From positions 1 to 64,000 of the forward strand of contig NZ_FXBA01000004.1 in the NCBI RefSeq assembly GCF_900177705.1: a stretch of DNA of 64,000 nt, read 5' to 3'. This DNA is from Fibrobacter sp. UWB15 (GTDB taxonomy: Bacteria > Fibrobacterota > Fibrobacteria > Fibrobacterales > Fibrobacteraceae). Made by a program: the position numbers and the translations under genes. Shown here piece by piece: positions 16,324 to 25,819 of this stretch. The notes under the pieces are model-generated. The model was given only the letters and a program-made list of their open reading frames with translations, did not search any database and was not told the DNA's origin. Position 1 is the stretch's first letter, and each line of letters opens with the position of its first letter.

Positions 16324-17133
16324 ATGTACTTTGATTACCGGGATTATATCCGGGCCGTTGTGGAAGCATTGCAATCCAGAGGGCAGTCCATCCGTTCCAT
16401 TCAAGAAAGCGCCGGAGTCTCGGGTTCCGCCTTTTTCAACCGCATTCTAGACGGATCCCGCCCGCTTTCTGCTGCAAACGCAAAGACTCTCGCCAAATCC
16501 TGGGGGCTTTCCGACGAAGAATCCGAATACTTTCTGACGCTAGTCCGCTTCGGCAACGAAAAAAACGTGGACGAGCGCGAAAACCTACTCAAGAAACTCC
16601 TCGCCGTACGTGCAAAAAATCAGGAATACGAGCTCCAGGATTCCGCCCTCAAGTTCTTTTCGAAGTGGTACTACCCCGTCTTGCGCGACCTGTTGCCGCT
16701 CCTCCCCGCAAACACCCCCGCCGAGAAAATCGGCCGGATGTTCACGCCCGCGCTTCGCGCCCCGCAAGTGCAAAGCGGAGTCAAGTACCTGAAGGATGCC
16801 GGATTCGTTTCTTTGAACGATAACGGAACCTACCATGTCGAGCAACCCACCATCTCGACGCCACCCCGCGTGCGCTCTACCATTCTGCGCAAATACCATT
16901 TAAAGAACCTCGAAGTCAATAGCGATGTTTACGACCTGTTCTCGAGCGATGACCGCAGCATCACCAGCGTAACCTGCAGCCTTTCCAAGGAAAGTTTCGA
17001 AAAGGTTCGCGAAGAAATCGCCAAGCTTCGCGAAAAAATTTTGGCCATGTCCCGCGAAGAAAAGAACCCCGACCGCGTCTGTCATGTCGGATTCCAGCTC
17101 GTGAATCGCGCCAAGGTGAAGGAGGGCAAATAA
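16294..17133 (+). CDS. TIGR02147/DUF4423 family regulator, copy 1
   Basis: 279 residues from ATG at 16294; ATG at 16324 (MYFDYRDYI) is an equally plausible start because other family members begin close to the YxDYR motif. The N-terminal ~70 residues look like a helix-turn-helix (SIRSIQESAGVSGSAFFNRIL). The KFFSKWYYPVLRDLL segment near 125 marks DUF4423, and a winged-helix-like stretch follows (SGVKYLKDAGFVSL). There is no transmembrane helix. The family is common in Fibrobacter and its function is not established; a transcription regulator role is inferred. Its TAA overlaps the lipoprotein ATG by one base. Confidence 0.85.
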   Translation: MSNVSIISVFMYFDYRDYIRAVVEALQSRGQSIRSIQESAGVSGSAFFNRILDGSRPLSAANAKTLAKSWGLSDEESEYFLTLVRFGNEKNVDERENLLKKLLAVRAKNQEYELQDSALKFFSKWYYPVLRDLLPLLPANTPAEKIGRMFTPALRAPQVQSGVKYLKDAGFVSLNDNGTYHVEQPTISTPPRVRSTILRKYHLKNLEVNSDVYDLFSSDDRSITSVTCSLSKESFEKVREEIAKLREKILAMSREEKNPDRVCHVGFQLVNRAKVKEGK

Positions 17134-18335
17134 TGAAGGTTATTCTCGCCCTTTCGCTTTTCGCAGCCAGCCTCGGCATCGCATTCACCGCCTGCAGCAC
17201 AAGTGAAAATTCTGTCGCAAACGGCACAGGCAGCAACGCCGGCGAAACCGAAATTGCCGGCATCGTTACAGCCACCAATCACGGAATGCCCCTCAAAAAC
17301 GCCGTCGCCCGTGTATGGATTTTAAACGAGGATTCCATGCTTGTCGCCTACGAAGACTCCCTTGACGACAACGGCATTCTCAAGATTAACTCCGCCGCCT
17401 TGAGCGAAAAGAAGGCCCCCGTCCAGTTGCTCGAAATGCGCTCCGGCGACTCGCTTTCCATTATGCGCTGGGTTGACTTCGAACGCAGTCCGGAGCAGAA
17501 TCTCGCCATCGCCCAAAGCGAAAGCCTGAAAGGCATCATCACCAATAACGGTACCGCCGTCGAAAACGCAACCGTAAGCATTCTAGACCAAACCGTCACC
17601 ACGGACGCACAAGGATACTTTGAATTCAGCGGCTTGCCTGCAGGCGTGCACTACGCCTTCGTTGAAGGGTATTTCGGCAAATTCTCTTACCAAATGGAAA
17701 CCGGCCTAAGCGATGGCGCCACGACAAATCACATCAACATCGCCGACAGCATTTTCACCGTTGTCGAAGACTTTGAAAATTGGAAACACAGACAGACCTT
17801 TATCGGCAAGAGTTTTGGACAAGGTTGGTGGTTTATTTGCACCGACTCCTTGCAAGGCGGGAACAGCCGCGTCGCCGAAGGCATCGATAGCGACAAGATT
17901 CTCGTTACCGGCGACAGCGCCAAGAGCGGAAGCAGCCTGCACTTGATTTTCGATATCGATCAGGAAACTAAAGGCCATTACGGCGTCGCAGGGTTCTCTA
18001 TCGGCGACGATTTTGACGAAGACGACATGTTCGCTTTCTACGACTTGCGAAGCGCCACCGCCATTTCGTTCGACGCCAAGGGCAGCGGAAAGATTTCGTT
18101 GCAAATCACCAAGCGCGGCAACGACGGCAAACGAGACTTCCACCAGACAGCCTTCGTGACGCTCAGCGACGAATGGGAACATTTCACTTTTACCGCCGAC
18201 GATTTCGACACGGAACTTATCGCCGTCAACACCATCAACATCTTGGTGACCGAAGACGCAGAGATTTTCTTGGACAACATTCGCTTTGACGGCATTTCGC
18301 CGAGCATGTGGCCAAGCCTCGGAATGCGATTCTAG
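17133..18335 (+). CDS. lipoprotein with carboxypeptidase-regulatory-like and CBM11-like domains, regulator partner 1
   Basis: 400 residues. A type II signal peptide ends in the lipobox-like FTAC (Cys20). A beta-sandwich follows (EIAGIVTATNHGMPLKNAVA), then a second carboxypeptidase-regulatory-like repeat (LKGIITNNGTAVENATVSIL, about 130-190). The C-terminal ~190 residues resemble a CBM11/CIA30-type jelly roll (VVEDFENW, GHYGVAGFSIG, a terminal EIFLDNIRFDG strand). It is translationally coupled to the TIGR02147 gene (TAATG) and followed 26 nt later by the GH5 gene, so all three are probably one operon. Glycan sensing at the envelope is inferred. Confidence 0.75.
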   Translation: MKVILALSLFAASLGIAFTACSTSENSVANGTGSNAGETEIAGIVTATNHGMPLKNAVARVWILNEDSMLVAYEDSLDDNGILKINSAALSEKKAPVQLLEMRSGDSLSIMRWVDFERSPEQNLAIAQSESLKGIITNNGTAVENATVSILDQTVTTDAQGYFEFSGLPAGVHYAFVEGYFGKFSYQMETGLSDGATTNHINIADSIFTVVEDFENWKHRQTFIGKSFGQGWWFICTDSLQGGNSRVAEGIDSDKILVTGDSAKSGSSLHLIFDIDQETKGHYGVAGFSIGDDFDEDDMFAFYDLRSATAISFDAKGSGKISLQITKRGNDGKRDFHQTAFVTLSDEWEHFTFTADDFDTELIAVNTINILVTEDAEIFLDNIRFDGISPSMWPSLGMRF

Positions 18336-18361
18336 AATTTTCACATATAGGAGTGTGCTTT

Positions 18362-20254
18362 ATGAAAAAGACAAATATAGGCATAGTAGCCTTGTGCGCC
18401 CTCGCTTTTACAAGCAGCGCGTTCGCCACCATTCAACCCATGCGCGTCGGCCCCGTTAGCCAATACGGCGCTTTGCAAAGCGGCAAGAATTCCGCTGGCG
18501 AAGGCCGCATTTACGGCAGCGTGCAAGGCGTCAAGGACGGCGCCGAAGTCCAGGTTCGCGGAATGAGCCTCACTTGGAGTCAGTACTGGCCGTACGGCAG
18601 CAGCTTTTACGGAAGTTCCTTTATCGATACTCTGGTCGGCTCCTGGAACGTTGAACTTGTCCGCTCTGCCATGGGCGTCGTGCCGCCTTGGGGACACGGA
18701 AGCTACATGACCCGCCCCGAATATTTCGAATCGCAGATGGACACCGTAGTTCAAGCCGCTATTCAAAACGACATTTACGTTTTGATTGACTGGCACAGCG
18801 AAGGCGGCTACTACAACTGCATCCATAAGGGAACAAAGCCAAAGTACGAATTCAACGACAACAAGACCTGCTTTACCGCAAACGATGCTGCCGCCTTCTT
18901 CGGGCGCATGGCCGAACGCTACGGCAAGTACCCGCATGTCATTTTCGAAATCTACAACGAACCCGTGAGTGAATCCTGGGCAGACCTGAAAGCCTACGCC
19001 GACACGGTCATCAGCGCTATCCGCAAACATTCGAAGAACCTGGTAATCGTCGGAACCCCGATGTGGTCTTCTATGGCAGGCGATGCCGTAGCTGCCCCCG
19101 TACAAGACGATAACGTCGCCTACACTTACCATTTCTACGCCAACCTGCATCAGACTTCTAGCCACTTGTCCAGTTCCAACAAGGCGATGGAAGCCGGCCT
19201 TAGCGTATTCGTAACGGAATGGGGCGGCATCGATGAAATCTTCACCAAGGAGGCCCACAAGACCGAACTTGAAAAATTCCTCGCATGGACCAACGAGAAG
19301 AAAATTTCTTGCGCCAAGTGGGATGTCGAAAAGCCCTTCCTCGAAAACAACGATGTCGACAATTATATCAAAGAAAACATTTTGCCCGCAAAGACCACTT
19401 ACCAAAAAAATCTGAACTGGGAAACCGAAATCAGCGACAAGTTGCCCAACTTGATTACATACGGCGCCGGCACCGATATTCCGGGCAAGTGGAGCAGCAC
19501 CAGCGACATTGACGACTACGGCGACGAACAGGGCGACAAGGGTAATTCCACCTTTACCGACAACTCTACCGAAACTACCGTGAAAATGGACAACATGAAG
19601 CTAGACACCGTCGGTACCGGCTTTGATTACGCCCCGTACATTCGCGCAGAATACACGTTCGACGGCGAGCCCGATTTGTCCAAGTGCAAAATGGTTAGCT
19701 ACCGCTACAAAGGAGCAAACCACCAGTTTATCCTCTACTACGATTGGAACGCCAGTATCGATGTCTTTGGCGAAGGCGCCTGGGACTACCCCTTTGTCGA
19801 AATGCCGTACGCACCCGAATGGGAAACGGTCTACGTGGATTTAGGCTGGATGATGAGCAACGGCTGGCAGGCAGCACTCCCGCTGACCCCGGTTCTTTCG
19901 GCGGCGACCGCGTTCCGCTTTAATGTAACAAACGACTTTTTTGACACCTCGCTTTGGGTCGAAAACATCAAGTGCATCGAAAGCGTCGAAGGTTACACGC
20001 CTGTAAAAATCCCCACAAACACAGACGCCGTCCAAACGCAGACTGCAAAGGCAAATTACCGCATAAACACCAACGGTTTGAACATTGTCGCCACCGGCAT
20101 CAAGAACGGCACGCATTACTCGCTTTCGAACATTCTCGGACAAACACTACGTTCCGGCATCGCAAACGCAAGCAGCATTAAGCTGAGCGCACCGCAGGCA
20201 GGCCGCTACATTCTCCGCCTCGGCAATTCCGTCCACCCGATTTCAATCAAGTAA
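18362..20254 (+). CDS. secreted GH5 endoglucanase
   Basis: 630 residues from ATG at 18362, preceded by AGGAG; longer frames start inside the previous gene. A signal peptide (1-22) is followed by a GH5 TIM barrel (about 45-345). The acid/base Glu is in IFEIYNEPVSESW and the nucleophile in VFVTEWGGIDE; VLIDWHSEGGYY and VAYTYHFYA are further subsite motifs. A CBM11-like beta domain (about 365-545) and a type A-like C-terminal domain ending GRYILRLGNSVHPISIK follow. Cleavage of cellulose or another beta-1,4-glucan is expected. It is the third gene behind the TIGR02147-lipoprotein pair. Confidence 0.9.
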   Translation: MKKTNIGIVALCALAFTSSAFATIQPMRVGPVSQYGALQSGKNSAGEGRIYGSVQGVKDGAEVQVRGMSLTWSQYWPYGSSFYGSSFIDTLVGSWNVELVRSAMGVVPPWGHGSYMTRPEYFESQMDTVVQAAIQNDIYVLIDWHSEGGYYNCIHKGTKPKYEFNDNKTCFTANDAAAFFGRMAERYGKYPHVIFEIYNEPVSESWADLKAYADTVISAIRKHSKNLVIVGTPMWSSMAGDAVAAPVQDDNVAYTYHFYANLHQTSSHLSSSNKAMEAGLSVFVTEWGGIDEIFTKEAHKTELEKFLAWTNEKKISCAKWDVEKPFLENNDVDNYIKENILPAKTTYQKNLNWETEISDKLPNLITYGAGTDIPGKWSSTSDIDDYGDEQGDKGNSTFTDNSTETTVKMDNMKLDTVGTGFDYAPYIRAEYTFDGEPDLSKCKMVSYRYKGANHQFILYYDWNASIDVFGEGAWDYPFVEMPYAPEWETVYVDLGWMMSNGWQAALPLTPVLSAATAFRFNVTNDFFDTSLWVENIKCIESVEGYTPVKIPTNTDAVQTQTAKANYRINTNGLNIVATGIKNGTHYSLSNILGQTLRSGIANASSIKLSAPQAGRYILRLGNSVHPISIK

Positions 20255-20297
20255 GCAAAAGCCTTTCCCCGAAACAAAAGGGAGCATGAGCAAAAGC

Positions 20298-20327
20298 GCC
20301 TCGGCATCCGCCGAGGCATCTTTATTT
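20298..20327. terminator. bidirectional terminator between GH5 and lipoprotein genes
   Basis: GCCTCGGC-ATCC-GCCGAGGC, followed by ATCTTTATTTG on the plus strand and GCTTTTGC on the minus strand. It sits between convergent genes ending at 20254 and 20330. Confidence 0.75.
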
Positions 20328-20329
20328 GA

Positions 20330-21574
20330 TTAATCGATAATTTGAATTCCTTCGAATACGATTTCGTCTATATCGAGGCGAGAGCCTTCGGATATGAAGA
20401 CGCTGAATATGCCAATCTCTGTCGAAATTTCGTCCCAAGCGACCTGGTAATTTTTGTCGTCCAAAAGCTCGTCACCGGGCCGAAGGACCAATTCCGTCCA
20501 TTCGTCGTTCGCCGTCGCAATCCACAACGCCTTGTTATAGTTGTTGTTTTCAAGTTGACGGTAATGTTCAAGCGCAACGGCAAACCGACAGTCCCCGCGA
20601 ACCTTCATTCGAACCGCAGAAAGCGCACTCAAATCGTAGTAACCGGAATCAAGCCCAAGATGCGTCCCGAGCATGACATAGGCCGTATCTTGAATGGCAT
20701 ACTTTAACGAGAGATACTTCCCGCCGGCACCGTCATCTACAAGCGCGCCCGCAAAACCGCCGGCACTGTCAGGACTTTCAAAGGTCGCCCCCTTGTGCGG
20801 CATGTAGTACCAACCGTAATTCGGGTATTTCTTTGCCAAATTATTCAGGTTGTCGCCATCGTCGAAATCTTCGAAGACGTATTCGCGGGTAACATTTGAA
20901 ATACGGATGAGCGTATCTACAGAAGCACCGGCATCAAGCGAAACATCGGCAACAGGCTGATCATCCGCAAGAAGCGTATATAGGCCCGCAGGAACATGCG
21001 AGAAGACAAACTCGCTTCCATCATTTTTTGCCCAATAGGGAGTCGCATCAAGCATCACGACACTGCGCGAAACTACAGAATCAGAGGCCGCAGCCCCGGT
21101 ACGCACCGTAAGCGATACAGACGGCAAGAGTTCAATTTCGTCTGCCATGGAATCTACCGCATCGAGTTTTGACCACACCATGAGCGAGGAGTCCTCGCCG
21201 GCAATCCCTTCGACATAGCACCTTGCGTTCTGACACTGGTCAGGTTCAGTCTCGAACTGCACCATTCCGGAATCATCCGCAGTAGCGGTTTCCAACGCAG
21301 AAACATAGGACGGGAGGAACTGCGTCACATCCTGGATATTCACGTCTTCGGACGGACTTTCCGCAGGAGTGAAATCAGCACGCTGATACAAGGTGACGCG
21401 CGCCTGCGGTATAGGCATGTGCGCCCCATCGAATGCAACGATGGCGATTCCGTTTGTCGTCTCGCTCGTGGCTCCCGCAGTTTCGGGCCCACTGTCGGAA
21501 CAGCCCGAAAACATCGTCAGAATTAGGCCGAGCGCGAAATAAAATAATTTTTGGATCCTAAACACCTGGAGCAT
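20330..21574 (-). CDS. lipoprotein with CBM11-like C-terminus, regulator partner 2
   Basis: 414 residues. The signal peptide ends in the lipobox-like FSGC (Cys25). A carboxypeptidase-regulatory-like segment (IAIVAFDGAHMPIPQARVTLY) and a middle beta domain (about 150-235) follow. The C-terminal ~180 residues resemble the jelly roll of partner 1 (YVFEDFDDGDN at its start, LDIDEIVFEGIQI at its end). The ATG lies 2 nt after the stop of the TIGR02147 gene at 21577, so the two should be co-translated. Confidence 0.75.
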   Translation of the reverse strand: MLQVFRIQKLFYFALGLILTMFSGCSDSGPETAGATSETTNGIAIVAFDGAHMPIPQARVTLYQRADFTPAESPSEDVNIQDVTQFLPSYVSALETATADDSGMVQFETEPDQCQNARCYVEGIAGEDSSLMVWSKLDAVDSMADEIELLPSVSLTVRTGAAASDSVVSRSVVMLDATPYWAKNDGSEFVFSHVPAGLYTLLADDQPVADVSLDAGASVDTLIRISNVTREYVFEDFDDGDNLNNLAKKYPNYGWYYMPHKGATFESPDSAGGFAGALVDDGAGGKYLSLKYAIQDTAYVMLGTHLGLDSGYYDLSALSAVRMKVRGDCRFAVALEHYRQLENNNYNKALWIATANDEWTELVLRPGDELLDDKNYQVAWDEISTEIGIFSVFISEGSRLDIDEIVFEGIQIID

Positions 21575-21576
21575 TT

Positions 21577-22425
21577 TTACCGTTCTTCCTTTTTCATCAT
21601 CGGGAACAACTGAAAATTTAATTGATAAACGCTATCGCATATTTGCGCGGGCATCGCATTGACCACATTTACGATGGATTTTCGCGTTTCGGCAAGAATA
21701 TCGCGGATTTTTTGGATTTGATTCGAGTCAAGCGCCATGGTAAGCGTGCTTATATCGCGCTTTTCCTTCGGGGTATTGGCAATCGAATCGCGCGCCAATT
21801 CCGCGATACAGCCCTGGTAGTCGCTAATGGTTGCACTCAGCCAATGTTCCTGCGTACGGAGGTGCGCCTCGGTGGGTTCCACGCGGCCATCCTTGCGTTG
21901 GCGGGCAAGTCCCAACTGCAACAGCGCCTCAACGGCTTTCTCAACCTGAGAGGCGGTGAGTTTCGGAATGCATGCCTCGGCGAGTGCGGCGGCATTTTGC
22001 GGGCCACGATAATCAAAGACATCGAGCGCCGAACGGATCATCGGGTAGTACCACTGCTGAAAATAGCGGTAACGAGCCTCGTCTAGCTCACGGCAGACGG
22101 CCGGGCGCATTTTCTGGAGCGTCTCAAAATGCTTGCGGACATCTTCGTCGGTCTTCGCCTTGCCATAGACGACCATTTCGCGGAAGTATTCCGCCTTCGC
22201 CTCCTTGAAACGGAAAAATTCAACGAACGGTTCAATGCCTTTAGAAGACACATGGCGCTTTCCCTGTAAAATTTTTACAAGGAGACTTGCGTCAACGTCC
22301 ACAGCAGCGGCAAAAACCCGATAGCTGAAGGTCGGATCAAGCGACTTTTCGAGTTCGTAAAAATCCTGCAGAAATTTACGGTAGTCGGTGTAGTCGTATA
22401 TGTTGATTTTATTTCTTGCGAACAT
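21577..22425 (-). CDS. TIGR02147/DUF4423 family regulator, copy 2
   Basis: 282 residues. It opens with NIYDYTDYRKFLQDFYE, the conserved YxDYRxFL region, followed by an HTH-like segment (FAAAVDVDASLLVKILQGKRHVS). The DUF4423 hallmark YFQQWYYPMIRSALDVF is near residue 125, and LTASQVEKAVEALLQLGLARQ forms a winged-helix-like stretch. It is divergent from the GH26 gene, whose spacer carries the GTTGACA-N4-TGTCCAC site. Its own promoter (22443-22471) is close to consensus and leaves a leader of only about 10 nt. Confidence 0.85.
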   Translation of the reverse strand: MFARNKINIYDYTDYRKFLQDFYELEKSLDPTFSYRVFAAAVDVDASLLVKILQGKRHVSSKGIEPFVEFFRFKEAKAEYFREMVVYGKAKTDEDVRKHFETLQKMRPAVCRELDEARYRYFQQWYYPMIRSALDVFDYRGPQNAAALAEACIPKLTASQVEKAVEALLQLGLARQRKDGRVEPTEAHLRTQEHWLSATISDYQGCIAELARDSIANTPKEKRDISTLTMALDSNQIQKIRDILAETRKSIVNVVNAMPAQICDSVYQLNFQLFPMMKKEER

Positions 22426-22442
22426 GGTTGGCCAGCCCCAAT

Positions 22443-22472
22443 AATATAGATTCTATTATTGAAATATTCAAT
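22443..22472 (-). promoter_or_regulatory. promoter of TIGR02147 copy 2 with palindrome over the -35
   Basis: On the minus strand TTGAAT (22471-22466), a 17-nt spacer, then TATATT (22448-22443). A perfect palindrome ATTGAA-ATA-TTCAAT (22458-22472) covers the -35, as an autorepressor site might. Confidence 0.55.
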
Positions 22473-22509
22473 TTTTTTCAATCAATTTTTATCAAAATTT
22501 TAAAGACAT

Positions 22510-22527
22510 GTTGACATTTTTGTCCAC
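22510..22527. promoter_or_regulatory. GTTGACA-N4-TGTCCAC operator, copy 1
   Basis: GTTGACATTTTTGTCCAC, an inverted repeat with one mismatch. Its first base is 59 nt before a TAAATT (22569-22574), the probable -10 of the GH26 gene. The only similar site in the window, at 25802, has the same 59-nt spacing. Confidence 0.6.
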
Positions 22528-22604
22528 ATACAGCCGAAAAAAAACTTACTGAAACTCTTTCATGAACATAAATTTAAGGCACAATGGTGTATCAAGGAGT
22601 TACT

Positions 22605-24254
22605 ATGTTTAAAAGGAAATTGTCCGTCATTCTTGCGGCAACCCTCGCAACCACAGCCTTCGCAGCCAAATACGAAGCTGAATCGGCAACCGTATCTAGC
22701 GAAGCAAAAATTGTCAACAGCAGCGGCGTCTCTGGCACAGGGTACGCAAGCCTCCAAGAAGGCTCGATCACCTTCACGGGAGTCACCGCAGAAACCGCAG
22801 GCAAGTACACGCTCACCATCCATTACAAGGCGGGTGACTTCAAGGCAAATTACCTCAAGGTGAATGGCGCCACCGCAGGCACCATCGACTTCGCGGCAAC
22901 GACCGGATGGGCAGACATCACAACGGCCGTCACGCTCAAGGCAGGTGCAAATACCGTCGCTATCGAAAAATACTGGGGATGGATCGACGTGGACTACATC
23001 GACATTTCTGCCTACGAATCAAAGCCCTTCAAGCTCTCCACAAGCCCGGTCACCCCGAACGCGACCGAAAGCGCAGTAAAGCTCTACAATTTCTTGCGCG
23101 AAAACTTCGGCAAGAAGACGATTAGCGGAATCATGACCGGCGACATGAGCGGCTACACACTGGGCGCCGATTTCAAGACTCACGACGATGTGAAGTACAT
23201 CTACACGCGTACGGGCAAGTACCCGGCGCTCGTCGGTCTCGACTTCCTTTTCGCAACTGGCCCGAACGCGTCTCAAGGCTGGAACATGGAATACACCGAC
23301 AAGGCGATTTCCATTGCAAAAGGCCTTTGGAAGGCTGGCGGCATCCCCGCATTCACCTGGCACTGGAAAGATCCGCTCGACAAGAAGGACGCCTTCTACA
23401 TCCAGAGCGCAGCCAACGGCGGCGAATACACGGACTTCGACTTCTCTACGGGTTTCAAGCCCGGCACCACCGAATGGGACACCGAAAGTGCGGCCTACAA
23501 GGGAATTGTCGCCGACATTGACCATATTGCCGATTACTTCCTCGAACTGCAGAAAGAAGGCGTTGCAGGCATATTCCGCCCCCTGCACGAAGCGGGCGGC
23601 AAGTGGTTCTGGTGGAGTATCAATTCGGGCGACCAGTTTGCGGCCCTCTACCGCCTGGTATTTGACCGCATGGTGAAGGTCAAGGGAGTGAAGAACATGA
23701 TCTGGGTATTCAACCCAGAAGGTTCTACCGTCACCTCCTGGGATCCGGGCAGCGAATACTACGACGTGCTTTCCATTGACATCTATAACAGCGCCAATGA
23801 CCATTCCAGCAACGCAAGTTCTTTTGACAAGTTCAAGAGCGCATCGAACGGCACGAAGATTCTTGCACTCAGCGAAAACGGGCCCATTCCCGACGTGAAC
23901 AACATGCACACCGACGAGGCCGTATGGAGCTGGTGGATGCCGTGGTACAGCACCTGGAGCGGAACCTGGCCCGGCCAGACGAAGGATGCCGTGTGGAAGA
24001 GCAACATGGGTGACGAACGTGTTATTTCGCTCGAGGACATGCCCGGCTGGGACAAATACAAGCCCAACCAGGATACCTCTACGACGCGTCTTGCAAAGGT
24101 ATCGCCATTCTACGGTCCTGCAACAACAATCGGCATCTTTGACATGAACGGCCACTATGTGGGACTCACTACGCAGGGACTTCCGCAGGGGCGCTACATC
24201 GTGCGTCAAAGAATCCAGGGACGCAACTTGAATGCGGTATACATCAAAAAATAA
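22605..24254 (+). CDS. secreted CBM35-GH26 beta-mannanase
   Basis: 549 residues from ATG at 22605, preceded by AAGGAG. A signal peptide (1-21) is followed by an N-terminal CBM35/CBM6-type jelly roll (about 22-140: KYEAESATV at its start, WGWIDVDYIDI at its end). A GH26 barrel spans about 150-500, with the acid/base Glu in FRPLHEAGGKWFWW and the nucleophile in ILALSENGPIPD. A short C-terminal sorting-like domain ends QGRYIVRQRIQGRNL. Endo-1,4-mannan cleavage is expected. Confidence 0.93.
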   Translation: MFKRKLSVILAATLATTAFAAKYEAESATVSSEAKIVNSSGVSGTGYASLQEGSITFTGVTAETAGKYTLTIHYKAGDFKANYLKVNGATAGTIDFAATTGWADITTAVTLKAGANTVAIEKYWGWIDVDYIDISAYESKPFKLSTSPVTPNATESAVKLYNFLRENFGKKTISGIMTGDMSGYTLGADFKTHDDVKYIYTRTGKYPALVGLDFLFATGPNASQGWNMEYTDKAISIAKGLWKAGGIPAFTWHWKDPLDKKDAFYIQSAANGGEYTDFDFSTGFKPGTTEWDTESAAYKGIVADIDHIADYFLELQKEGVAGIFRPLHEAGGKWFWWSINSGDQFAALYRLVFDRMVKVKGVKNMIWVFNPEGSTVTSWDPGSEYYDVLSIDIYNSANDHSSNASSFDKFKSASNGTKILALSENGPIPDVNNMHTDEAVWSWWMPWYSTWSGTWPGQTKDAVWKSNMGDERVISLEDMPGWDKYKPNQDTSTTRLAKVSPFYGPATTIGIFDMNGHYVGLTTQGLPQGRYIVRQRIQGRNLNAVYIKK

Positions 24255-24280
24255 CTATTGAGTCGGTTTCAACGAATTTT

Positions 24281-24347
24281 AAAGGCGACGCGAAAAAAAT
24301 GAATACACAACGGGGGTTGGAGTTTATTTTTTGAGCGTCGCTTTTTT
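24281..24347 (+). terminator. long-stem terminator after the GH26 gene
   Basis: GCGACGC (24285-24291) pairs with GCGTCGC (24335-24341). An inner A-run pairs with a T-run (AAAAAA/TTTTTT), and six T follow the stem. The loop is unusually large at about 25 nt after inner pairing. Confidence 0.55.
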
Positions 24348-24361
24348 AAATTGGAGTGTTT

Positions 24362-25726
24362 ATGGGTTGTTTTACTTTAAAAATGGCGAACACAACCGCA
24401 GCTTTTTTGTTATGCGGAATGTGCGCCTCTTACGGGATTACCCCGAATAAGTTGGTTTCTGGCGGTTTGCCGGCTCATACAGGAGCCACAACGACAGATT
24501 ACCTGACGGACGGTTACTTGACCAACTGGAAGAGTAGCAGCGCCAAGGAAATCGCGTTGAACGTGGGCGAAGGCCCCCAAAAGCTCTTGATCAACTGGGA
24601 ATCGTTCGGCGATTGTGCCTGGGCGACCGATTTCACGAGCGGTTGTGGGCATAGCGGCGTCGCACTCTCGAATTTCAAGATTTTGACCTCCGCAAATTCC
24701 ACTGACGGTAGCGACGGCGATTGGGAAATTGCAGCCACAATCGTGAATAACCCCGTAATGGCACGCGGTGTAACTATTGACTTTGCGGGCAAATCCTGGT
24801 TCAAGTTCGCAAGCGAAGGCGACGTGGGCCAGATTCTTGAAATTGAAGCCTTTGACATGAGCAATGGCGGCACCGACACTTGGTTCTTTATGGGCACGAG
24901 CATCAGCCAGATGGGAATCAAGCAGCAGGATACCGATTCCACCACAGCGCAGCTCATTCATGCAAGATTCCCCGAATACACGCCCGCCATGTTGCGCGGA
25001 GGCATCGGCTGCATCAACAGCACCGAGGTCGTCGAGCACTTGGGCGAATACCTGGAGTACGCAGGTAACGTGAAGTTCTGGGCAATCGAAATGGGCACGA
25101 ACGACGCCTGGGGCGGTGGCGATTGGAACCTGAACACTTACGTGAGCAACATGCAGACGATTATCGACTCTGCAAAGGCTCACGGAATCACGCCCGTGAT
25201 TGCACGGATTATAGCAACCGATTCCGCCAAGGCAGGTTGGCAGATCAATCCGGTATTTTTGAAGGCCGTAGACAAACTTGTCGAAGACAACAATCTGCCT
25301 GCAGGCCCCGATTTTTACGCCTACTTCAAAGAGCATCCGGAACAACTCGCCAGCGACGGTGTTCACCCGAATGGCGAAACGAAGGGTGGGCAAGCCATGC
25401 ACCACTTGTGGGCCGAAGCGCTCGCTCCCTTGTACGCTGCAGGCGACACCGCAACCACAAAGCCAGACTCCACCACGGCTTTAAAAGTTGCAAGCAAGTT
25501 TGTCGCACCTCGAATTTACGCACAAGGCAAGAACATCGTCGTCGAGGGCAATTCCCATAACGCAACCTCCGTCACCCTTGTTTCTGCGACAGGGCAAATT
25601 GTTTCCCAAAAGGCTCTCTTGCAGAATTATGGACAAGTGCAATTCGAAAACCTTCCGACGGGTCAGTACATAGCCATCATCCGGGGCCAAAACGCAGTCC
25701 AGACAAGTACCGTACAGGTAAAGTAA
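24362..25726 (+). CDS. secreted SGNH/GDSL-type esterase
   Basis: 454 residues from ATG at 24362, with GGAG 5 nt upstream; GTG at 24356 is an alternative. After the signal peptide comes a beta-rich N-terminal domain (about 25-170), then an SGNH hydrolase fold (about 175-360). Block I is FMGTSISQMG (catalytic Ser), block III is EMGTNDAW (Gly/Asn oxyanion residues) and block V is SDGVHPNGE (Asp, His). A type A-like C-terminal domain ends YIAIIRGQNAVQTSTVQVK. Deacetylation of xylan, mannan or pectin is likely; next to the mannanase, acetyl-mannan is a fair guess. Confidence 0.82.
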   Translation: MGCFTLKMANTTAAFLLCGMCASYGITPNKLVSGGLPAHTGATTTDYLTDGYLTNWKSSSAKEIALNVGEGPQKLLINWESFGDCAWATDFTSGCGHSGVALSNFKILTSANSTDGSDGDWEIAATIVNNPVMARGVTIDFAGKSWFKFASEGDVGQILEIEAFDMSNGGTDTWFFMGTSISQMGIKQQDTDSTTAQLIHARFPEYTPAMLRGGIGCINSTEVVEHLGEYLEYAGNVKFWAIEMGTNDAWGGGDWNLNTYVSNMQTIIDSAKAHGITPVIARIIATDSAKAGWQINPVFLKAVDKLVEDNNLPAGPDFYAYFKEHPEQLASDGVHPNGETKGGQAMHHLWAEALAPLYAAGDTATTKPDSTTALKVASKFVAPRIYAQGKNIVVEGNSHNATSVTLVSATGQIVSQKALLQNYGQVQFENLPTGQYIAIIRGQNAVQTSTVQVK

Positions 25727-25754
25727 AAACACAAATCTTCTTAAACCAAACAAA

Positions 25755-25784
25755 GAGGCTCTCCGAACGGAGTGCTTCTTTTTT
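25755..25784 (+). terminator. terminator after the SGNH esterase gene
   Basis: GAGGC-T-CTCCG-AA-CGGAG-T-GCTTC followed by six T. Confidence 0.75.
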
Positions 25785-25801
25785 AAAGCGCAGACATAGG
25801 T

Positions 25802-25819
25802 GTTGACATATTTGTCCAC
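25802..25819. promoter_or_regulatory. GTTGACA-N4-TGTCCAC operator, copy 2
   Basis: GTTGACATATTTGTCCAC, differing from copy 1 only in the spacer. The probable -10, TATATT (25861-25866), begins 59 nt from its first base, the same distance as at GH26. There is no -35 match at 17 nt. Confidence 0.65.

Noticed and set aside
22511..22516. TTGACA as a -35 box of the GH26 gene
   Set aside because: No -10 box occurs 16-18 nt downstream; the hexamer is part of the GTTGACA-N4-TGTCCAC inverted repeat with a -10 further on.
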